Positions 17,384 through 24,257 of a stretch of 64,000 bases of DNA are shown here, piece after piece. Origin of the DNA: Deltaproteobacteria bacterium (lineage in GTDB: Bacteria > Myxococcota_A > Polyangia > GCA-2747355 > JADLHG01); contig JADLHG010000004.1 in the NCBI GenBank assembly GCA_020848905.1, forward strand, positions 310,001-374,000, in the 5' to 3' direction. Position numbers and translations under genes: made by a program. Below the pieces are notes generated by a model. The model made no database searches. It saw nothing but the letters and a program-made list of their open reading frames with translations, and was not told the origin of the DNA. How positions within the stretch are numbered: the first letter of the stretch is position 1; each line of letters begins with the position of its first letter.

Positions 17384-18358
17384 CTACGCCGCCAACCTGC
17401 ACCGTGCAGCTCGCTCATACTGAGCCGGGCTGAGGTAGTCGAGCGCCGAGTGCCGGCGCGTCGGGTTGTAGAAGCACTCCATCGCGGCGTTGTCGTAGCA
17501 GTTGCCGCGTGGGCTCAGGCCACGGCTGATGCCGTGCGCGGCGAGGATCTTCTGCTGATCCTCGCCGGCATACGGGCCTCCTTGATCGGAGTGGTAGACC
17601 AGACCACCACCTGGGCGCCGACGGCGCAGGGCCGTGTCGAGCGCTCGGATAACGAGGTGGCGGTCGTTTCTCGCGCTGAGCGCCCATCCCACGACGAACC
17701 GCGAGTACAGGTCCACGATCGTCGCGAGAAAGAGCTTTGAGCGACTTGGCCCGATGAGCAGCTCGGTCGTGTCACCGACCCAGCGCGGGTTGGGCGCGGC
17801 CGCCTCGAAGTCCTGCTTTAGCAGATTCGGCGCGATGGGTTGGGTAGGATCGCTCACCGTGGTGCACTCGTACCGTCGGCGAATCCGGGCGACGAGGCCC
17901 TCCTCCTGCATCGGACGGCTGACACGCTCGCGGCTGACGCGGGTCCCGCTGTCGCGCAGCTCGCGGTGCATGCGTGGGCTCCCGTAGTCCCGTTGCCCAA
18001 CCCCGCGTGTGCGGCACGAACCTGGACGCGGAGCTGATCGTCGCGCCGCGCACGCTCCGACCGCGGGCACGCCCTCCAGGCGTGATACCCCGAGCGCGAG
18101 ACGCCAAGGCCCCGTCTTTCCCTTGCTGCGGTCGGCTCGTGCGTGCCTGACCCAGAGGGACAACGAGCTCGCCGGCAGGTCCAGATCTCGGGCTACCTGG
18201 GCGATGCTCTTGCCCTCGTCTGGGACCAGCCGCACGGCCCCCGCCCTGAACTCGTCCCAGAAAGTCCCTTCGTCCCCTGATCCATCCTCGCCCTCGTATC
18301 CACCTTTCGCGTGGCGTCTACGAGATCGGGTCCAGCCCAGTGTGAGCCGCGCGTGCAC
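17384..18358 (-). pseudogene. Decayed IS3-family transposase (OrfA/OrfB relic)
   Basis: One 324-codon frame joins pieces of both IS3 proteins. The OrfA helix-turn-helix is visible ('EFRAGAVRLVPDEGKSIAQV'), but the rest of OrfA and the OrfB start are missing. The next stretch is shifted: the neighbouring frame reads 'GLGVSRSGYHAWRACP', the true OrfB N-terminus, before the main frame resumes at 'DYGSPRMHREL'. The DDE core follows ('RWVGDTTELL', 'VYHSDQGG', 'NCYDNAAMECF'), but about 30-40 residues between 'MECF' and 'YNPTRRHSALDYLSP' are deleted. With two deletions and frameshifts it cannot be active. I found no clear terminal inverted repeats. Confidence 0.85.
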
Positions 18359-18447
18359 GACGACGGGCTTCTGCTGATCAAAGAGGACGGCCTCTCAGCC
18401 TCGTTGACGCGCCCGCGGCACCAGCGCGGCGCCGCGAGCGGCTCGGG

Positions 18448-19395
18448 TCACTCTGCTGAGCTGCTGGCAGCGCCGCTGCGGGGCGACTTCTGCAAGACCA
18501 GGGTGAACGACACAAACGGATTGTCGGGGTTCGGCGGTACGGCCTTGACCACGGTGAAGCCCTCCGCAGTGGCCAGCGATTCCCATTGGGCACGGGAACG
18601 CAGTTGACGCGGTGGCGGATAGTCCGGCGAATCGCCGTAGGCTGCTATCAGCAGCTGGTGCAGGGCCTGCAAGAAGCGAACATCCGCTGCGCGGCCTGCG
18701 TCGTGATCGCGAATCAGCAAGCACCCGCCGGGCCGGAGCACCTGGTAAGCCTTGCGGAGCACCGATGCTGGATTCTTTGTGTGGTGAAGCACCATGACCA
18801 GCGTGGCCGCATCGATCGACTCGGGCGGCAGCGGGATCTGTCCTCGGCCGTTGTACGTGATCGAGGTGACGTGGGGCGAGGCCGGCGGAGGGCTGAGGTC
18901 GAGCGCCCAGGCATGCTGGGGATCGAGGCGCCAACGTCGCGCCAGCTCCTCGGCGATCGCGCCGTCGCCACTGCCGATGTCCAGGAAGCGCCGTGGTCGG
19001 CCGGGGATCAGGTTGGCCGCGTGGTCCGCTTGCGCGGCGGCCCGCTCGTCGCGGTAGCGCTGTCGCGCCGCGGCGAGATCTTGGCCGCCGCGGGGGATCG
19101 TCAGCTGGAGCATGTGCAGAAGCTCGAGGCTCTGCAGAGGGGACTTCATCAGCTCGTCGAGGCGGGGGACCCAGGCTTCGGCCCCGACAATGGGGGTGAT
19201 GACCTTGATGGCCTGCGACCGCTGAACGGGATCCGCCCAGACGCGGACCAGCGCGCGCGCCGTGACGTTGGCGGGGCGGGTCTGGGCGCAGCTGACCCCG
19301 GGATCCCGCGCCGCCTGGCTCGAACCGCCTGCCCCGGCCGTGCCGAGCAGGAGCCCGTACGCCACCAGCAGGCTGGCCGGGAATCGAGCTCTCAT
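18448..19395 (-). CDS. SAM-dependent methyltransferase with an N-terminal signal peptide
   Basis: 315 residues. The class I methyltransferase core lies at about 130-280: motif I 'FLDIGSGDGAIAEELA' (137-152), the acidic end of strand 2 ('WALDLSPPP'), 'LVMVLHHTKNP' and 'QVLRPGGCLLIRDHD'. Before it are about 28 residues that look like a cleavable signal peptide ('PASLLVAYGLLLGTAGAGG') and a helical region. Exported SAM enzymes are unusual because SAM is cytoplasmic, so either the start is further downstream or the N-terminus is a membrane anchor. The gene lies in the disturbed region beside the IS relic and has no operon partner. Confidence 0.75.
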   Translation of the reverse strand: MRARFPASLLVAYGLLLGTAGAGGSSQAARDPGVSCAQTRPANVTARALVRVWADPVQRSQAIKVITPIVGAEAWVPRLDELMKSPLQSLELLHMLQLTIPRGGQDLAAARQRYRDERAAAQADHAANLIPGRPRRFLDIGSGDGAIAEELARRWRLDPQHAWALDLSPPPASPHVTSITYNGRGQIPLPPESIDAATLVMVLHHTKNPASVLRKAYQVLRPGGCLLIRDHDAGRAADVRFLQALHQLLIAAYGDSPDYPPPRQLRSRAQWESLATAEGFTVVKAVPPNPDNPFVSFTLVLQKSPRSGAASSSAE

Positions 19396-19760
19396 CTCGC
19401 GGCCACCCCGCCGGTGCTCAGCGGGATCTGCTCACCAAGCATGTTCTCCTCACCTCTGATGGAGCCCGGCCGAATTGCACAGTGCGTGCCAGGCCCCTCA
19501 GACCAAAGACGGCCTTTTCTCGACGTCCGCTCGCCGGCTTGCCCAACGGGGTACGCGACGCTGGCCAGTGCGGTAGCCAGGGACTGCCCAGCGCCGCGCG
19601 AGCATGGCGCCTGGTCCACACCAGGAGCTCCCCACCAGACGGCAGAACCATGCCCAGGAGTTCCGGCCGACGGAGAGCCGCGACCTCCTTCTTTGGTCGA
19701 TCGGTGCTCACCGTAGCCTGTGCTCCCGCCGGCGAGCTCGCTAAGCCGGAGCGACATCCG
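19396..19760. other. Stretch without a recognisable gene
   Basis: Several overlapping open frames exist on both strands, but none has a ribosome site, a recognisable domain or consistent codon use. Composition looks less regular than the flanking genes. With the IS relic this suggests a region of past insertion and decay. Confidence 0.4.
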
Positions 19761-20003
19761 GTGCAATTCCTCATCGCCTTCGCCGTCAGGAGTCACGATC
19801 TCCACGCCTGCCTGGCGCGTACCGCGGCGTCCCTGGGGGGCTTCACGCGGACCAGGGTCCCGAAGGACACCTTTCTCCTGACCTCCGGGACACGCGCGGA
19901 GCGTTCGGCGCTCGTATTCGCCGAAGACCCGACGGCGGGCGGCCTCGTCCTGAGCCGACCACTCGAGTTCCGCCGCGGTGCGATGCTAGACTCGGCACGA
20001 TGA
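19761..20003 (+). CDS. Doubtful small ORF coupled to the ABC-F gene
   Basis: 80 codons from GTG, ending in TGA that overlaps the ATG of the ABC-F gene (ATGA), the coupling pattern used by true genes in this window. The product has no recognisable domain and no signal peptide, and its third-position GC appears lower than in the neighbours. It may be a degenerate gene or chance. Confidence 0.22.
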   Translation: MQFLIAFAVRSHDLHACLARTAASLGGFTRTRVPKDTFLLTSGTRAERSALVFAEDPTAGGLVLSRPLEFRRGAMLDSAR

Positions 20004-21625
20004 TCCGTCTCGACAACGTCTCCGCCCGCCACGGGCGACAGATCCTGCTCCTCGACGCATCCCTCGCGGTCTTCGCCGGTGAACGGGTAGGCCTGGTGGG
20101 CCCCAACGGCTCCGGCAAGTCCACCATCTTCCGGATGATCGTCGGCGAGGAGAAGCCCGACGGTGGGCAGGTCTCCAACGATCGCCAGGTGAGCATCGGC
20201 TACTTCGGCCAGGACGTGGGCGAGCTCCAGGGGCGTACCGTCCTCGCCGAGACGGTGGCCGGGGCAGGGGAGGTCGCCCGGGTCGGGGAACAGCTCCACG
20301 AGCTGGAGCGCGCCATGGCCGACCCGGAGCGGGCCGACGATCTCGAGGCGTTGATCGAGCGCTACGGCGAGGCGCAGGGACGCTTCGAGACGCTGGGCGG
20401 CTACTCGCTCGAGGCGCGCGCGCGCTCCATCCTGGCCGGGCTCGGCTTTCGGCCGGAGGCGGTCGAGGCGGATACGGCGGAGCTCTCCGGTGGCTGGAAG
20501 ATGCGCGTGGCTCTGGCCCGCATCCTGCTCATGCGGCCAGACGCGCTCCTCCTCGACGAGCCGACCAACCACCTGGACATCGAGTCCATCATCTGGCTCG
20601 AGCAGTTCCTCCGCGACTTCCGGGGCGCGCTCCTCATTACCTCGCACGACCGGGCCTTCCTGAACCGGGTGGTCACGCGGATCGTGGAGATCGACGCCGG
20701 CGAGCTGCGTAGCTTCTCCGGCAACTACGACTTCTACGAGGCCCAGCGGGAGCTGCTGGAGACCCAGGCCGAGGCCCAGTTCGCGCGCCAGCAGGCGATG
20801 CTGGCCAAGGAGCACGCCTTCATCGAGCGGTTCAAGGCGCGCGCCAGCCACGCCGCGCAGGTGCAATCGCGGCAGAAGAAGATCGACAAGATCGAGCTCG
20901 TAGAGCCACGGCGTCGTCGCAAGCTGCCGCGCTTCGACTTCCGTCCCCCGCCCCGCTCCGGAGAGGACGTGGTCAGCCTCGAGGCGGTCGACAAGGGCTA
21001 TGGCGGCCGACCGGTCTACCGCGGCCTCAACCTGCTGCTACGAAGAGGCGAGCGGTGGTGTGTGATGGGGGTGAACGGCGCCGGCAAGTCCACTCTGCTC
21101 AAGCTGGTCGCCGGCGCCGCGCAGGCGGATGCCGGGCGGGTCACCCTGGGACCCAGCGTGAAGCTCGGCTACTTCGCCCAGCACGCCATGGAGCGGCTCG
21201 ACCCGGAGTTGACCGTCGTCGAGACGCTGCGAAGGGCCTTCCCCAGTGCCGGCCTCGGAAGCATGCTCTCGCTGGCCGGCGCGTTCGGCTTCTCCGGCGA
21301 CGAGGTGGAGCGGACCTGCCGCGTGCTCTCGGGCGGCGAGAAGGCCCGGCTGGTGCTGGCGTTGATCCTGTACGATCCGCCCAACTTCCTGGTCCTCGAC
21401 GAGCCCACCAACCACCTGGACATGGCGTCCAAGGAGATGCTGCTCGCCTCGCTCTCGAGCTACGAGGGCACCATGCTGTTCGTTTCACACGACCGGGCGT
21501 TTCTGGCCGGGCTGTCGAACCGTGTGCTCGAGATCGACGGTGGCGAGGTCCGCCAGTACGGTGGCGGCTACCTCGAGTACGTGGCACGGTCGGGTCACGA
21601 GGCCCCCGGGGTGGCGACGGCCTAG
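20000..21625 (+). CDS. ABC-F family ATPase (ribosome-associated, YbiT/EttA type)
   Basis: 541 residues with two ABC domains and no membrane segment. Domain 1 has Walker A 'GPNGSGKST', signature 'LSGGWKMRVALARIL' and 'LLLDEPTNHLD'. A charged helical linker (about 245-310) carries the interdomain segment typical of ABC-F proteins. Domain 2 has 'GVNGAGKST', 'LSGGEKARLVLALIL' and 'LVLDEPTNHLD'. ABC-F proteins act on the ribosome in translation control or antibiotic protection; length and linker fit the housekeeping YbiT-like group better than a resistance factor, though that is inference. Its TAG stop interlocks with the TAG of the convergent gene (CTAG). Confidence 0.88.
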   Translation: MIRLDNVSARHGRQILLLDASLAVFAGERVGLVGPNGSGKSTIFRMIVGEEKPDGGQVSNDRQVSIGYFGQDVGELQGRTVLAETVAGAGEVARVGEQLHELERAMADPERADDLEALIERYGEAQGRFETLGGYSLEARARSILAGLGFRPEAVEADTAELSGGWKMRVALARILLMRPDALLLDEPTNHLDIESIIWLEQFLRDFRGALLITSHDRAFLNRVVTRIVEIDAGELRSFSGNYDFYEAQRELLETQAEAQFARQQAMLAKEHAFIERFKARASHAAQVQSRQKKIDKIELVEPRRRRKLPRFDFRPPPRSGEDVVSLEAVDKGYGGRPVYRGLNLLLRRGERWCVMGVNGAGKSTLLKLVAGAAQADAGRVTLGPSVKLGYFAQHAMERLDPELTVVETLRRAFPSAGLGSMLSLAGAFGFSGDEVERTCRVLSGGEKARLVLALILYDPPNFLVLDEPTNHLDMASKEMLLASLSSYEGTMLFVSHDRAFLAGLSNRVLEIDGGEVRQYGGGYLEYVARSGHEAPGVATA

Positions 21626-22572
21626 TGAGGACGTCCCCGCGTCAAGCGGCCCTTTTCGAAGGGCCCCTCCACGAGGGCGCGCCACTCGAGGTCCCGCATC
21701 TCGATCGGATCGGCGTTGCTCCCCACGGCGAAGTAGCGCTCCCCCGCGGCCGTCTTGGTGCGTCCGAAGCGGAAGTCCCGGCAGCGCCCGTCCTTGAGAC
21801 AGAGGGTGGCGAAGGCGACCGGCGGATCGAGGCCCAGAGCCTTCAGGTTGGTCGGGGCCGGAAAGCCGAAGCTGGTTCGGGCCGTGATGACGCCCGGGAT
21901 GTCGTCCAGGTCCGCCGCGGCGCGCCCATCGGCGCTCTTCCATTCAGCGCCCGCACGGACCAGTCGATAGGACGCCGTGCCTCTGACGGTCACGGACGCC
22001 TCCTGGTCGTGGCCGCTCACCCAGAGCCCCGGCGGACGGAACTCGCCGGGGTCGGGGATCTTGGTCGACAGCTCCACCGGCGAGACCAGGAACTCGCCGA
22101 CTCCGTCGACGGTCACCGGGATCGGTTGTCCCAGGGGGGCGGGCCAGGTCGAGAGACGGCGCCGCACCCCTTTGGCGGTGGTGAGGTGGATCTCGAAGGC
22201 GAAGGTGCCAGCACGAGGCGCGTCGCTTGGTCGCGCCGAGAGGAGCTGCGGAGCGGCCAGAGCCTGTAGCAGGCGGTCCACCGCGTCGGGGTCCGCTTCC
22301 CCGCGATGCGGTGATTGCATGATCCAGAGGCCCTGGCCGCGGCGGCGAACGACCGCTCGGTGCTCGGGTTCGCCGGCGACGGTGCGGCGGATGTCTATCT
22401 CTACCAGGTCCCTGGTCAGGTCCGTTGGCCACGTGGGAGGCGTCTCGGCCACAGGCTGGTGGGCGTCCGAAACGGGGTGGGTGCGCCGGCAGCCCGAGGC
22501 GGCGAGGGCGAGGCCGAGGGCGAGGCCGAGGGCGGCAGACGTGGCGGCTCTGTGTGGTGGGTTCTGCGTCAT
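21622..22572 (-). CDS. Lipoprotein with DUF4340-like domain
   Basis: 316 residues. A lipoprotein signal with lipobox 'LAASGC' (Cys at about 28) follows a run of Gly-Leu-Ala repeats encoded by a short GC-rich tandem repeat. The rest resembles DUF4340 ('LWIMQSPHRGEADPDAVDRLLQALAAPQLL', given here in part only, and 'DFRFGRTKTAAGERYFAVG'), a beta-rich domain of envelope proteins sometimes found with ABC-type complexes. The start overlaps the stop of the GT-C/TPR gene upstream (ATGA), so the two are co-translated. Its role is not known. Confidence 0.7.
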   Translation of the reverse strand: MTQNPPHRAATSAALGLALGLALAASGCRRTHPVSDAHQPVAETPPTWPTDLTRDLVEIDIRRTVAGEPEHRAVVRRRGQGLWIMQSPHRGEADPDAVDRLLQALAAPQLLSARPSDAPRAGTFAFEIHLTTAKGVRRRLSTWPAPLGQPIPVTVDGVGEFLVSPVELSTKIPDPGEFRPPGLWVSGHDQEASVTVRGTASYRLVRAGAEWKSADGRAAADLDDIPGVITARTSFGFPAPTNLKALGLDPPVAFATLCLKDGRCRDFRFGRTKTAAGERYFAVGSNADPIEMRDLEWRALVEGPFEKGRLTRGRPH

Positions 22573-24128
22573 GGTTTCCTGAAGGGATGAGCGGCCAGGA
22601 GGGCGCTCGCGGCGTCGTTACGGCCTGTTGCCCGCAAGGCCCGCGCGAGCAACAGGACGGTCTCGTGCGCGACGTCCGCTCGGGCCACCTCGGGGGTCAG
22701 AAGACGGATGGCCCCATCGGGGTCGCCCCGGGTGACGGCGACCGCGGCGAGGTTGTGCACGAGCTCGCGGCGGGACGCCTCGGGCGGGCGTCGCTCCAGG
22801 GCCTCCACGAAGGCGAGCTCGGCCTCCACCGGGCGGTTTTGCGCCAGTCTCACGAGTCCGAGGTTCTGCAGCGCGGCGGCCTCATCGGAGTACGAGAGTA
22901 TACCCGGCGTCTTGGCCGCGGCGGCCTCGTAGGCCTTGGCCGCGCCCGCGAGGTCGCCGGCTGACCTTCGAGCATCTCCGACGTAGAGCGCGGCCTCGCG
23001 GCACTCGGGGCGGCCGGCCAGCTCCGGGGCGAAGAGCGTCTCGTCGCTCCGGTAGCGCCTGGACTCCACCAGCGACGCGCCCCCCAGCACCGTCAGGGCG
23101 ACGGCAAGTATCACCGAGGCGGGGCGGCGATGGCGCTCCGCGACGCGCCCCAGGACCATCGCTCCGAAGGCGAGGGGCAGGTACAGGTAGTGCGGCGACC
23201 AGAAGCGGGGGGCGGGCACGAGCTGCAGCGATGGAAGCAAGGCCAGGGCGAAGAGCAGCGCCGGGCCCCGCTTCCAGCATCCGACGCCGAGCAGGCCCAG
23301 GGCGACGGCGAGGCCCAGGAGCGCGGGAGCAGACGCCAGCCCCGTGACCGGGAACGCATCGCAGAACCGGAAGTCCACCGGGGCGGCGAGGGCCAGGGCA
23401 CTCTTCCAGAGCGCCGCCAGGCGCGTCCCCACGGCGTCGCCTGGCGAGAGGGGCGGGGCGAAGGCGCGCCATGCGGGGGCGAAGACCCAGCGAAGGGCGA
23501 GCGCTGCGGCCAGAGCCGCCCCTTCGCTCAGCCACAGGGCCCACCTCCCTTTGACGGTGCGCTGCGTCCACTCGAGAGCGGCGATCACGAGGGGGCCGAG
23601 CACGAGGGCCGTTTCCTTGGAGAGCCCTCCCGCGAGCATCGCCACCCCCGCGAGGAGTGGGCGACGTGTGCGGTGGGCCCAGACGACCCCGAGGAGCGCG
23701 GCGGTGGCGAGCGAGTCGCCTCGATAGACGATCTGGTTTGCGACGAGCGAGGTGACGGGGTGGACGGCGAAGAGCAGCCCCGCCGCGAGCGCGCCGCTCC
23801 GCGCGGCGCCAAGGGAACGGGCGGCCGCGACCACGGCCACCGCGCAGAGAGCGTGCAGGGCCAGGCTGGTAGCGTGATAGGCAACCGGGCTTCCCCAGAG
23901 CGAATCGAGCGAGAGCGTCAGGGCCGTGAGCGGCCGGTAGAAGCCTGTGCGGGCATAGCCCCGGGCGAAGAGGTCGAGCCACGCGGCCGGCGGGGCCAGC
24001 GCGGCGCCTGCCTCCAGGTCGCCGTGATCCAGCCACACGAACCCGTTCCGGAGCGCGAAGAGGTGCGAGGCGATGGCGGCGGCGGCTACCAGTCCGCCGT
24101 CCCTCAGGTGCGCGAGGCGCTCGTTCAT
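22569..24128 (-). CDS. TMTC-like GT-C membrane protein with C-terminal TPRs
   Basis: About 519 residues from the ATG at 24128; the open frame extends upstream but without a good start. The N-terminal 370 residues hold about nine to ten transmembrane helices. Motifs of the TMTC/GT-C O-mannosyltransferase-like group are visible: 'DHGDLEAG' (acidic pair in the first loop), 'GFYRPLTALTLSLD', 'NQIVYRGDSLATA' and 'LSKETALVLGPLV'. The last 130 residues are TPR-like helices ('AAKAYEAAAAKTPG'). In eukaryotes TMTC proteins mannosylate proteins; bacterial relatives are largely uncharacterised. It forms an operon with the DUF4340-like lipoprotein. Confidence 0.75.
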   Translation of the reverse strand: MNERLAHLRDGGLVAAAAIASHLFALRNGFVWLDHGDLEAGAALAPPAAWLDLFARGYARTGFYRPLTALTLSLDSLWGSPVAYHATSLALHALCAVAVVAAARSLGAARSGALAAGLLFAVHPVTSLVANQIVYRGDSLATAALLGVVWAHRTRRPLLAGVAMLAGGLSKETALVLGPLVIAALEWTQRTVKGRWALWLSEGAALAAALALRWVFAPAWRAFAPPLSPGDAVGTRLAALWKSALALAAPVDFRFCDAFPVTGLASAPALLGLAVALGLLGVGCWKRGPALLFALALLPSLQLVPAPRFWSPHYLYLPLAFGAMVLGRVAERHRRPASVILAVALTVLGGASLVESRRYRSDETLFAPELAGRPECREAALYVGDARRSAGDLAGAAKAYEAAAAKTPGILSYSDEAAALQNLGLVRLAQNRPVEAELAFVEALERRPPEASRRELVHNLAAVAVTRGDPDGAIRLLTPEVARADVAHETVLLLARALRATGRNDAASALLAAHPFRKP

Positions 24129-24257
24129 TCGCGGAACATCATCGTCCTTCGCGCGACGCCGCGCATCTGTGCGGGCGGCGCGCCTCTCGTCCGTCGCTCG
24201 CGATGGCCATGCAGAACAGGGCGTCGATCCCTTCACCTCCGAGTTGGGAGCTCTCCG

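Noticed and set aside
22490-22540. GC-rich tandem repeat
   Set aside because: It encodes the Gly-Leu-Ala repeats of a lipoprotein signal peptide and is explained by the gene.
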